Of a DNA stretch of 64,000 nucleotides, positions 53,625 to 64,000 are shown in pieces. Each line of letters starts with the position of its first letter. Position 1 is the stretch's first letter. Made by a program: the position numbers and the translations under genes. This stretch comes from Mortierella alpina (taxonomy: Eukaryota; Mortierellomycota; Mortierellomycetes; Mortierellales; Mortierellaceae), in the NCBI GenBank assembly GCA_029449245.1, contig JANATF010000004.1:2728001-2792000 (forward strand), in the 5' to 3' direction. The notes below the pieces were generated by a model. The model worked only from the letters and a program-made list of their open reading frames with translations, was not told the DNA's origin and searched no databases.

Positions 53625-55194
53625 CAACGCGAAAGGACAATGGATTGGACACTCGTCTGCTACATGAGCTGATCGCATCTTGCACCTTGCAACAGAGATA
53701 TCAGTGTAACTGCTCTAGGTCTCTCAGTTACAAATAAATACACACCATTGAGCCTGGAGATCCATTTTCTTTGTTTTCCCTTCATTCACCCCACCAGCGC
53801 GTGTGAGAAACTATGTGAATCAAGCTTGAACGAGGATACAGAGCTGCTGTTCCTAAACCGCATGGAGCTCTCTTTGTTGTGTATTTAACGTTGGATAATA
53901 GAGTTTTAACGCTTGTCTACAGGCATGTTCTCATAACTACTGTCTCTCCTGGCAAAGAAGGATGAGGATGGATTCCTCCACACAAGTAGCATGCTATTAG
54001 ATGAGTCAACAGCCCTTATGGGGGCTGCATGATTGCATGTACGTATGTCTATGCCCAAAGTGGTGGTGAAGGACCATGCTCGCGCACCTTAACACATGAT
54101 TCGCTCAACTTCCTTCCCAGAACTGTGTTCATGCACTACCTCTTCCTACCAGTGCCTCGTTGAGAAGATCATTGCGATTCTCAGTCCACTGTCCATGCAC
54201 ACTGTACTTTTGCACACACCATGTTCGCTCTCATGCGGACTATGATCTAATCTCTTACGGTGTTTGCCACAAACGCGCATGGTTCTGGAACGTCTTTTAA
54301 GGCACCCTGCAGGGAACAAGTAGAGGTGTAGCCTGCTGCAAGTACGTCTCAGATACCCAGGTACAAAAGAAAGCGTCCGTCACCCACTGTGTTCAAGGCT
54401 GACTTGGCAAGAGAAAAGTACCTCAGCGTTTCAGCCTTTTGACCACGGGCTCTGACAAGACAACAAATATAGAAGGCATATTTTTTGACGCGGGCTTACG
54501 CTACACGGCACCTAACGCGAGCAACAGGTGTCAAAATTCGCACAAGAAGGTAGGTCCAACTGCACTATTGACTACTGTACGTCCGAGTCCAAACGACGGG
54601 TTTACGCGTGCGATACTCTCCCAACTCTGCAAGCAAAAACAAGAAAAAAAAGCGTACCTGCAGCTACAGTGCAAACAGCACAGTAACGAGCCTCCCCACA
54701 TTCTTGGTCCCTGTCCGCATTCCTTCTACCTCTTCTCTGTATTTATTTTATGCTCTCCTGCCAATTTGTTACATTTCCGCATGGTTCAATTGCGGGACGA
54801 GGGGGGAGGAGAAGAAATATTGAACGAGAGAGCATAAGGGAAAAAAACGAGTTTGAAATAGTCTACAGTATGCGCTCTCAACATATCAACCGATGTACTG
54901 CACAGAACAGGACCCATTTTATGCTCTCGCGCTCTCCACAGGACCCGTCGACTCGCTGCTCTGCTCTGTAGCCTATGGGACAGCTTGCTGTTTGCAGGCG
55001 TCCATTGACCCATGGGGGGGTAGCAACTGGTCGGACAGGTGTCCGCTTCCGCCGTATGGGACATGCTCTGCAAAAGGCACACTAGCGTCTGATAGGGCAG
55101 CCTCTGTCAGCGAGCCGCACTGGCTAACATAATATCTCGCTCTCGCTCTCACTCACCTCCCACTCTCTCTCTCTCACTCTCTCTCTCTCTCTCA

Positions 55195-55225
<31 letters not shown>

Positions 55226-55564
55226 GCACTCCCTCTTGGCATTCCGTCTTTCTGGACATCAGCACCATCGTTGATTCTAATCTCCACTTCACCCGTGGTC
55301 CTTGTGTCCTGTCCTGTCCTCGTCCCTCTCCTCTCTCCGTCGCTGTTCTCTCGTCTCTCCCCGCGCCCCGCTCCTGCAGCCATTTCCTCCGCCTTTTATA
55401 TCCAGTTTGACCGCTCTTCGTTCTTGTCTTGTCCGCTTTGTCTCTTGTTTCCTCCGACCCAAAGACTCGGCTGCCCCTCTGACCATCGCAGCCAGACTGC
55501 TCCAAGATTCACTTCCTGGAACCGCTGAGCGCTCGACCTCCACCCATCCACCTCACGCCAGAGA
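53625..55564. other. Gene-poor interval (1.9 kb)
   Basis: No gene is supported between the dehydrogenase stop and the start region of the ArfGAP gene. Short frames exist, but none shows a domain, conserved motif or splice-linked continuation. The right part (55140-55560) is CT-rich with a CTCT microsatellite and looks like a promoter/5' UTR. I saw no tRNA or snRNA signature. Confidence 0.5.
55160..55227. repeat. Imperfect CT microsatellite
   Basis: CTCTCT runs interrupted by single A or G (CTCACT, TCGCTC), about 70 bp, 330 bp upstream of the earliest proposed ATG of the ArfGAP gene. Confidence 0.85.
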
Positions 55565-58500
55565 ATGGCCTCCGCCATTGCACCGCACATCCCCGTCTCC
55601 TTGCACCAGCCAAACCCCGCTCAATGCAAGTCCAACATCCCTTGCCAGCCAAACGCTGCCGCACTTCTTGTCAATCACAACTACATATCCTAACACGCAT
55701 GCCTTCTTGTCTTCCCTCTCCCTGTTCCTTTTTCCACAATCTTTTGACGATCTTTTGGACCGCCTCGTGGCTCACAGTCGCCATCTCTAGCTTTGCGCTC
55801 CACCATGCCTCCTCGTCACCAACCTTGAGCGTCACTCTGGGCACCCACTCCACTTTCGTAGTCCGATCCCACACGCGGGAACTAGTAGAATACGTCCAGG
55901 ATCCAGGGCTCAGCTGCCCAGGCGCCCCTTTCTCTACAGCGTCGACCGCTGCAGAGTCGATACCCGAATCGCCTGCTGCAACGCCTGCCCTGCTTCTTAA
56001 GGTTCAGGCAGGGGAAGGCTTTCGACTGTCGTTTGAGCTAAAAAGTCACATCACCGAGTTGACGACATGTGTGGCACCCGCCTGTACACAAAGCGGAGCA
56101 GGTGAGAGCAATAGCACTGGCAGAAAGTACTGACTTTAGCTCGCATGGATGTAAAGAAAGCATTCTCACAAGAAGCTCCAATACTACTTGACGTAGCTAT
56201 ACATGCGATATTAGGCGCATCCAAGGACAACCCTATCAAACCCAGCATCTCAGGCATTGCGAATTGCGCAGAGGAACCAGCAGGACATGAATACCCTTCT
56301 CTGCCAGACAGTACCGGCTTAACGCCTTCGGGATCAATCGCCAGGGCGGAGACGACCAAAGACGATACCGACCATGTCCTTCAGCCTACCACGCTGTATT
56401 TTGCAGAGTGTGGCTCGGAGCAAGATGTGCAAAGCTTCTGTCAGGAATCTGAATTTCAGAGACAGGTACGCCCAACGCACTGACCACACTGGCAGCAATG
56501 GCCACACAATCCACACAATACGGTTCGCACGTAGACTGACCCAGTTTTGATGTGTCTCATATACCCGATAGCGTAAGGCCCATTCCATCTCGGCCGTCGT
56601 CTTGTCCTCGCCGCAATCTGGTAGTCAAACACTGGAAACCCAAAGTTGGAGCTGGAATTATTCGCCAAAAGACAATGTTGAGGACGATCACTGGGGTCAC
56701 AAAGCCGTATTTGCGTTTCTGCATAGAGATCCTTCCACCAAAACCATCGCCGTTTTGTCTCGATTTGCATTATGGCTTGCACGAGATCATGATTCAGGAG
56801 CACGATGCGCGGTGCCGCTCTCATCGAATTCTACAAACAGCAGTCGACACTGGAGAAGAGCATCGACACCAGAACGGTATGGCTCTGGTGGTAGCAGACT
56901 TCCGTCTTTTCACACGAAGGGTCTCTCGGTTCCCAGTAGTCACAGCTCGCTATCCAGTCTGCCGGATGCCGCGGCGGGTGTGGGAGCCCCAGGAAGCTCA
57001 CAGGATGGACTGGCACATGCTGCAGGGCAGTCAGCGCTCAGCAATCCGGCACCCTTTGCTCATGACACAGAGGACGGTCCATTATTCAGGGCCACAGTGG
57101 TAGAGTGTGAAAATCACATTCGTGATATGAAGGCTGCAACAAAACGGATCATCAAGGCTGCTCAGAGTGTACTCGATGCGCGCAGAGGTTGGGTCGCTGC
57201 GGAAGAGGTGCTAATCAAGGAGATGGAAGGGTTCAAACCAGCCGAGCCGCTCCTTGGCTCCTATCTCCGGCCCATGACATTGAGCCTCAGTGAAAGGTCA
57301 GACATGTTGGCTCAGCAAATGCGGAATCTGTTGATCGAGCCACTGTCTCGTTTTTATGGCAACGACGTCAAGATCGCGGAGGCCCATCGGAAAGCATTTG
57401 ACGATGAGAGTCGGGAGTACTACCAGTTCCTGTCGCGGTACATGGCCATGAAACAGGAGAGTAACCGGAAAAAGAGCGAGGCGGATGCAAAGTACGAGAA
57501 GAAACGCCGGCACTTTGAGGTGAAGCGCTTCGAGTATTGGTGTTTTCTATTGGACATGCGTGTGGGTGGAAGCAAGAGCGACGAAATGCTGCATCATTTG
57601 ACGAATTACTCGGAAAAACACTGCAGAAATATCATGGAGATTGCACTCCTGGCGGATTCCTTAAAGCCTGGTCTGGACAGCATTGCATCAGAGCTTCAAG
57701 AGTCGCACAAACGAGCAGCAACAGTCAGACGAGAACGTCAAGAGCGGAAAAAGGAGCTACTCGAGGCCACCGACGAGAACCTTTGCGTCTCCCACCCTTC
57801 CCCGGCGCTCACAAAGAGTGGGTCAAGTCCGGCCATATTCAACAGCCCTGTGCACTCCTCTTCGGGAAATAGTCCCGACTTCACTCTAGAGCGCAACCTC
57901 GACGTCCCAGCTACACAACAAGAACCTTCTAGCGACCATTTTGAAAGCTCGGCAGGATCCGACCCGAACGCATCCACTGCACCGGCACTCAAACTTTCAT
58001 CAGTCTTTGGATCGGCGACATTAAATAACAGCACTCCTAGGCTCACCGCCACCCGCGACTTGGAGCAACAGGACACTGAAGCAGGTTCGGCTCAAGGAAG
58101 GCGCAAGGAAGGGTTTCTGTTTGCAACTAGTCGTCCTAGCTTGCACAGCAACACTGTGGTCCTCGAGAAGCCCAGCATCAATTGGCACAAGTATTGGTGT
58201 GTTGTTTCGGAGGGCCATCTTCACGAGTATTCGCATTGGAAGAAGGGCGCTACTATGCTTCACAACGAGCCCATTAACCTCAAGATCTCAACTGTGCGAC
58301 CATGTCGGAATCAGGATCGACGCTTTTGCTTTGAGGTTATTACGCCAAAATATCGGCGGGTGTATCAAGCCACGAGCGCTGAAGACATGAACTCCTGGAT
58401 CGCTGTCATATCAAACGCCATTCAAAGTCTCCTGGACGGGACAAGCAGCAGCCAAAACCTCGGACTCTACTCTTCCGGCAAGGATTACAACAGATCAAGC

Positions 58501-60754
58501 GGTGTGCCGGGAGTTGACGGTCTCATGTCGGCCCTCAGCGGCAATGGTCGACTGAGTATGGATATATCACTGTCGTCAACCCCCGCTCATAGCCACGAGC
58601 GGGCCTTCTCAGGAAATGTGACGCGTGGCTTCAATGAGTTATCCAAAAGCGCAGAGTGGTGCGGCGTAGAGGACGCGGACCACCTCGGGACACGGCTACT
58701 CCAAACCATGCGGGATGCTAATTCAGCAAACTGCGTCTGTGTAGAGTGTGGGGCCAAGAATCCTGATTGGTGTGCCATCAACCTCGGCATCCTTATTTGC
58801 ATTGGTATGTCGGTTCTTCATCGACGATGTGTTTAGTGAAGAGCTGATGACTAAATTTCCTGTTGTGTTGTTTTTAGACTGCTCGGGTATCCATCGAAGT
58901 CTGGGTACGCACATCTCCAAGGTTCGATCCTTTACCCTCGACACAACCTCTTATACGCGGGACCTTTTTGAATTTATCCGCGCTGTTGGCAATGAAGCCT
59001 CGAACCGAATTTGGGAAGCCAGCCTAACCCCATCAAATTCGGCGAGCCAGGGCGCCGACAAACTTGCCAAGGTCGTGTTCAGGAAACCAACTGTTAACGA
59101 CACGCGCGATTACAAAGTAGCGTTTATTCAAAAGAAGTATGTGGAACGGGCGTTTGTTGATCAACCTTCTGACGACCGAGACCGGCCAGTGAACCAGAAG
59201 GTTGATCAGAGGGCGCTCGCAACCAAGGCGCTCTTTCAAGCGGCTATCGCCAACAACATTCTCGGTGTCATTGCAGCCTTTGCGGCTGGAGCAGATCTCA
59301 ATGCTGTGCAGGAAGCGGATCTGGCGACGGAACAGCGCGCTACTGGTCCTGCTACAATGGAATCCGACGATACCATGGGTTTCTCTATGAGCTGCAGCAG
59401 CGATATTCAGCCAATTTTGGACCTTTCCCTGGACTCGGAAGGATCAGCACGACTTTTGAGATCCACAGCAGAGTCCTCGATTCTGGACGTTCCTGGATCA
59501 GCGCTGGGTGCTGGGTCGTCTTCACGCACGGATCTATCTGGGTCTTATAAAGTAATGCAGACGTCGCCGCTGCTTCTTGCCCTGCGTCATGGCGTCCCGT
59601 TCAGTCTGGATGATCAATACGAGGTCTATCCTATGGCTGAATTCATGCTTCAGAATGGTGCGGCCAGTAATCTGAGCGTAGAAGTCAGGCTCATCGACGA
59701 TGATGCAGAGTCAGTCAAGCAGGCATCTGTTCTGGATAGCGCAGGAGCTCCCGCTGAAGTCTCCTCGGCAGCGGCCCAGGATCCACCCAACTCTGATAGT
59801 AGTAACGGATGGGACTCATCTCAGGTTGACCCAGAGGATATTCGATACCATCAGCAGAGGTCGAACCGAAGGAGCTTGGGACAAGTTGTCCATATGAGAG
59901 GCGAGGAAGGTGCGACTGCAATGGAATACCTTCGAGCTAAAAGTGCTGCACGAGGAGATCCTATGCCAGGATCGCCGCCAACAAGCCAAGGCAGCGATAT
60001 TGCGGTTGCGAGCTCTAGCCATACTCTTTCGCCGCGACTTCGACCACAAGGAGGATCTGGATCAGCCTTGTCGTCGCCCTCAGGCTCAGGTATGTATGCC
60101 ACCAATGTCCACCGGTTCCAACCATCCTCGTCACACCAGGACATCTCGACCCTGTTTCAAGGTCGTAGAGCGAGCGACTCTAGTCATGGACAAGCACTGC
60201 TCGCAGCCGCGAGGGCCACTGATGCGGACAGGGCATCCAAGGCAGGTACCGCGTCTAAAGGGACCGAGTTCACACTCCAATCAGCCGCTGCCATCGCATC
60301 GTCGCCCGTGTCCCATCAAGACCAAGCGGAAGCGTCTTCTGGACATCTATCACCGTTGCTGACCCATTCAACAAGCAGTCGAGCGAACAAGGTGAAGGCT
60401 TCGCTTTCCAAGAGCTTGAGATTATCGGCAGCTTATATCAAGAACAACATGATGAAGGACGACAAGGAGCTCTTGCAGCCAAGCACATCGCAACCGGCAT
60501 CCGTCACTACGACACCTGCTGGTGCATCCTCCGAGTCACCCAAACCATTGGCTGCATCATCCGCCAGTGTGAAATCGGTCGTGAGCACCACTTCAGCTGA
60601 GGCGCCCTCCATGTCTCCAGCGGAACCGTCCTCAGGTGCGACCCAACCTCCGATTGAAGGCCCGTTGTCTGGGCCATACGTAATGCTTCAATCAAAGGGC
60701 TCCCCTCCGGATCCCAGTATCATCACCAGCACCAGCCCGAAGCTTGACCCTTAG
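55565..60754 (+). CDS. BAR-PH-ArfGAP-ankyrin protein (ACAP-like)
   Basis: GTPase activator for Arf proteins, coupling curved-membrane sensing to coat dynamics. Secure exons: 56161-56465, 56572-58804 and 58878-60754. One upstream exon ends at 56101 and begins near 55791 or earlier; the start may be ATG 55565 or ATG 55624, and I could not decide. Domains: an unrecognised N-terminal region; BAR (LFRATVVECENHIRDMKAAT...HRKAFDDESREYYQFLSRYM...HFEVKRFEYWCFLLDMR); PH (KEGFLFATSRP...WHKYWCVVSEGHLHEYSHW...QATSAEDMNSWIAVI); ArfGAP zinc finger (CVECGAKNPDWCAINLGILI, CIDCSGIHRSLGTH; GAP Arg in HRSLG); two ankyrin-like repeats (ALFQAAIANNILGVIAAFAA, LLLALRHG...MAEFMLQNGA); and a long Ser/Pro/Ala-rich tail. 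The domain series matches ACAP proteins, but the tail is longer. Confidence 0.88.
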
Positions 60755-62427
60755 ACACAAGCCCTTCTGTCCTTCTCACAAGCCTTATTATTTATACATA
60801 CAACGCCTGTCGTGTCGTGTCCTCAAGTCTTTCTTGAAAGTCCATTCCATTTCCATCTCGTCTGTACCACTACGCGCCTTCACTCTACCGTGATGCATTG
60901 CAGTTCCCCTTTCCCCCTAGCACCGAGCAATTGACTTTATGAATGAGAAGAGTAAAAAGCTCCCGAGGAAGCTTTCCAAAAATTGGTTTTCGTCGAAGAA
61001 AAAAAGAAGATACAAGTCTGAAAGTTGCCTTTGCAGCCTCATATCATACTCTCTCCTTGGACTACTCGAGAGGAGCAGAGCAACAAGAGACATATGAGCT
61101 TCCCAAAGGAGACGCACATGTGATGACAGGAGGACGAGAAAGGGCAAGCAGCTTGGAACTCTTTTTCCTCCTTGCTTGTTTCCAGCCAACACGCCGCCAC
61201 GCACGCCCCGAAGGACACTTGTTTAAGACGGAGGGGAAAAGACAAAGCATGAAAAGGGCCCAAGGAAAGATGGAATGCGATGGCCATCAGTCATATATGG
61301 GAGTGCGAAGGAAAAAAAAACATCAGTACCGTCACGGTTTGTGGCTTACGATAGTCAAGTGTTGTTTTTTTTATAAAGAAAGGCGTTTTTGCTTTTTGAT
61401 CTCTTCACCTTTCACCGCTCTCTCCAACCCACCTCTGTCCTACTTGGTAAGTCTCTTCTCTCTCCCTCTCCTACATCTCTACATCGCTGTCAGGAACCAA
61501 AGAACGCATAAATGATGATTGCTTGCCGCCCCAGGCAGAAAATACCATGTTGATCAGCTTAGCACATATTTCTGGATCTGAATTTGCATTCTCTTTTTTT
61601 TCTTGATTCCACAATGGTGTTATCCTTTTCATACTTCTAAACCTCGTATGAGAGATGGAAGGATTGAAAAGGCATGCTTTTGGATCGCAAGAAAAAAAAA
61701 CTTTGACAGCAGAATATCCCAGAACGCGAAGTCATCTTGTATCATACACTGATGCTAACGATATCTCTTTTTTTTTCTTATCTATCAGATCTTCACTTCG
61801 TTCCTAGCCTGAAAAAAATCAGGAGACGATCTGCAGGACAAATATCAAGGTAATCAATCGTTCAATCTTGCCTCAACGGACGCACGAGGATTGGGGGATG
61901 CGCCCGAAGCTCAAAAGAGAGAGGAATGATGTTCTTATCATGCTAATTCAGACCAAACACAAATAATGGCGAGAAATTGTATAACCCTGACCTCGACATC
62001 CATGCTCCCAAGTGCTGGAAGTGAAAACGAAAAGATGCTGACCCTCTGTTTCATCTTTGCTCTTTAGATTCCGAGTAAGTCTCAAGTTGTGCCGTAGATG
62101 AATATGATGAGCAATAAACAATTGAATTGTCAAGAATGACTTCGTACTGTGTGAATGGTATAATTGTATGTAAGCTGTATGTGAGTGAGTGGTGTTCCAC
62201 GCGCAACTCACATTCCACGAAACCGCGTGCTGTGTACCCATACGCGGAGAAGGTGGTCAATCGGCTGGTGTTTGTGTTTGCGCACCGCACCGCACCGCAC
62301 CTCACCTCATCTCACCTGCGCCTATTTATTCTCCCTCCGTTTCCTCTCGTCACCTGTTTTTTTTCCTTCCGATTTTCCACCACTTTCCCAAAATCACCTC
62401 ACCCACTCTACTCACCTCGTCTTCACC
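60755..62427. other. Gene-poor interval (1.7 kb) before the GPI-protein gene
   Basis: 3' flank of the ArfGAP gene and upstream region of the GPI protein. A stretch around 61440-61490 has GTAAGT...TGTCAG spacing like a small intron, but no coding exon can be attached. Several A/T runs are present. A short GCACC/TCACC repeat lies at 62281-62315. Confidence 0.4.
62281..62315. repeat. Short GCACC/TCACC repeat
   Basis: Adjacent CGCAC, CGCAC, CGCACC then TCACCTCATCTCACC units about 115 bp upstream of the GPI-protein ATG. Degenerate and C-rich. Confidence 0.6.
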
Positions 62428-63042
62428 ATGAAACTCATCGCCTCCCTTGCCGTTGCTGCCTCCATGGTCGCTGCCACTAGCGCTCAGACGTTGCAGATCA
62501 AGTAAGTACAGAGAAGCTACGGGATTATAATACACACTGCAATAGGCACTGCTCTCGTCACCCGCTCGCTCGCCTCTGACCTCCCCTTGCCTCGGCAAAC
62601 GCTCTCATATAGCAACCCAACACAAGGAACTACTTGGAACGTTGGTGAGAAGAACTTTGTGGGCTGGACCAACAACTGTGCCAGCATGGGCAACGCATCC
62701 ACCGCAGTCAAGATTGAGCTTGTCGAAGGACCCGCGTCCGCTGTGCGCTTCGTTACAGACGTTGGTGTCCTCGACTGCTCTGGCTCGATGACCAGAGCTG
62801 ATGCTACAGTTCCTGACACTGTCAAGACTGGAATGTACTCCATCCGTGTCCTGACGCTTCCTCAAAACTCGTACAGCCCGGCCTTCCAAGTGAACAACCC
62901 CAAGAGCCAGCCACCCGCGACGACTGGAAGCCCCACACCCACACCCAGCACGCCTACCGGTGCCGGTAACCTCTTGACGGCGAGTGGTTCTCTGACCGTT
63001 TTGCTCGGATGCGCTGCTGCAGTTCTCCAATACGTCGTTTGA
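62428..63042 (+). CDS. Secreted GPI-anchored protein, Kre9/KNH1-type
   Basis: Two exons, 62428-62501 and 62613-63042, encode 167 aa. MKLIASLAVAASMVAATSAQ is a signal peptide. The mature domain begins LQINNPTQGTTWNVGEKNFV and continues GWTNNCASMGNASTAVKIEL, VLDCSGSMTRADATVPDTVK and SIRVLTLPQNSYSPAFQVNN. This Ig-like fold is the Ser-Thr-rich GPI-anchored/Kre9-Knh1 family. A Pro/Thr/Ser linker (TTGSPTPTPSTPTGAGN) and a hydrophobic C-terminus (SLTVLLGCAAAVLQYVV) form a GPI signal. It is expected at the plasma membrane or cell wall; the molecular role is unknown. One NAS sequon is present. Confidence 0.88.
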
Positions 63043-64000
63043 GGGTGAGAATTTTTTTTTTCATCGATTGAGATTTTGAGCAAACAACCTCGAGCCAAAA
63101 AAAAAAAAAACAACCACTCTTCACCGAACGTTCTCGACCTTACACTTGTCCCTCCCCCTACCTCTACCTATCCTCTTCCTTCAGCATAATCTTTTCTTTA
63201 CTATTTTTGTTTATCGTGCGAGACGTGAGGGGCGGCTGTCTTGTTGTTGTTCTCTCCTACTTGGCGACCACCACCATTGTTGCACTATCACAAAAAAAAA
63301 AAAAAAAAAGATAGTGCGCATCCAAGTCTTTTGTCAACTACACTTGTACCTATAATTAAAAAAAAAAATATTGGACGCCTTATGAAGTTCAGCCATGGTC
63401 GTTGTCATCCGCCTGTATTCATGCACATGTATGTATAGCATCAGCCCTTCTGAGTTTGCCGGAAGATGCCGACCCGAAAGGATAGCGCTTCTGGCTTTTT
63501 TTTTTGACTTTCGTACGTTGCACAAGGACTCAGCTGTATGTCTCTCCTGTGATGTTGCCCCCCACCCCCCACTCCTTTTTTTTAGTCAACGACTATCGTT
63601 CGATGACGACCAGGCTGCATGTCTTCAACTGTATCCTCTTCTCGTCTCCTCTCCGCTTGGGTTGTTCCGCATCTAAAAATATTTCTGGCGGGCTGTATGT
63701 ACAACAATGAACAAACACAATTGGAGCTGGTTTAGCACGAACAACCTCATGAGCGTGCGCGGATGAAGTCTCCTCGAGAATACTTTATCATGTGTCTTCA
63801 GGTACGGCATAGTCGCGCAGGATTTGGTATCATTTCAACCGTAGAGGGCTTGCTTGCAGTTGCATATCTCGTTAAGATGAATTCGCACACAAGAAGGTTT
63901 TTCGGAAAGACCTGCCGGGGTGTCTGTGCAAGTTTGAAGCAGTACTACTGTCCCCATGCCTGTGTCGGCGAGCAGGAGACTATCGACTAAAGGTGCATTT
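63043..64000. other. Right-edge region, no supported gene
   Basis: 3' flank of the GPI-protein gene with several A or T runs (63102-63115, 63292-63309, 63358-63369). A 75-residue open frame at 63763-63990 has no recognisable domain or splice context and is not accepted as a gene. A gene whose body lies beyond the window cannot be excluded. Confidence 0.4.

Noticed and set aside
54439-54837. 132-residue plus-strand frame
   Set aside because: No domain, unusual composition, no splice-linked neighbours; probably chance.
56102-56139. 38-nt intron ending at GACTTTAG in the ArfGAP gene
   Set aside because: Too short for splicing compared with others here. The acceptor 21 bases downstream gives the same frame and a 59-nt intron.
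61433-61490. GTAAGT...TGTCAG pair resembling a 47-nt intron
   Set aside because: No open frame or conserved sequence on either side; left as unannotated.
63763-63990. 75-residue frame at the right edge
   Set aside because: No recognisable family and no support from splice signals. It may belong to a gene beyond the window but cannot be claimed.

Overview
This 64 kb window is nuclear DNA from an intron-rich filamentous fungus. The best guess is an early-diverging lineage of the Mortierellaceae (Mucoromycota) type. That placement is inference from general knowledge, not a database match. It rests on short introns (about 50-130 bp) with GTRNGT donors, CTAAC/CTGAC-like branch sites and YAG acceptors, compact genes on both strands, CT-rich upstream regions, and gene families such as an intracellular GH13 amylase, a salicylate-hydroxylase-like FAD monooxygenase and an allantoicase. 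I saw no bacterial operons, insertion sequences, CRISPR arrays, rRNA or tRNA genes, and no transposon.

Layout. 0-8.7 kb: a 3'-terminal gene fragment (+), then on the minus strand the BCKDH E2 subunit (DBT), RanGAP (RNA1), a coiled-coil protein ending in a MAPEG-like membrane domain, and a small Cys-rich secreted protein. 9.2-18 kb (+): a cytosolic alpha-amylase and the ten-exon endocytic adaptor SLA1. 18-28 kb: an FAD monooxygenase (-), a WKF-domain protein (-) divergent from the exosome subunit MTR3 (+), AMPK gamma SNF4 (-), and a mitochondrial-type RCC1-repeat protein (-). 28-36.5 kb: the PCNA-unloader subunit ELG1 (+), cardiolipin synthase (-), YIF1 (+), a RING protein (-). 37-48 kb: a GST (+), two neighbouring thioredoxins (-), retromer VPS5 (-), an allantoicase with a basic tail (-), a Rab11/Ypt31 GTPase (-). 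49-64 kb (+): a CAMK-like kinase, a 3-hydroxyisobutyrate-dehydrogenase-like enzyme, a BAR-PH-ArfGAP-ankyrin protein, and a Kre9/KNH1-type GPI protein.

Functionally this is ordinary euchromatin, not a pathway cluster. A membrane-traffic theme recurs (SLA1, YIF1, VPS5, Rab11, ArfGAP). Two divergent pairs look co-regulated: WKF protein/MTR3 (rRNA processing) and RCC1-like/ELG1. I rebuilt exon structures by hand from splice signals, reading-frame phase and family conservation. Every spliced CDS given below with a full exon list is phase-consistent from its proposed start to stop. The exceptions are the fragment at the left edge and the 5' end of the ArfGAP gene.

Most unusual items: the coiled-coil/MAPEG fusion, the allantoicase with an AT-hook-like basic tail, exons of 11, 19 and 27 nt, a possible mutually exclusive exon in the FAD monooxygenase, and two introns whose donor itself supplies an in-frame stop.
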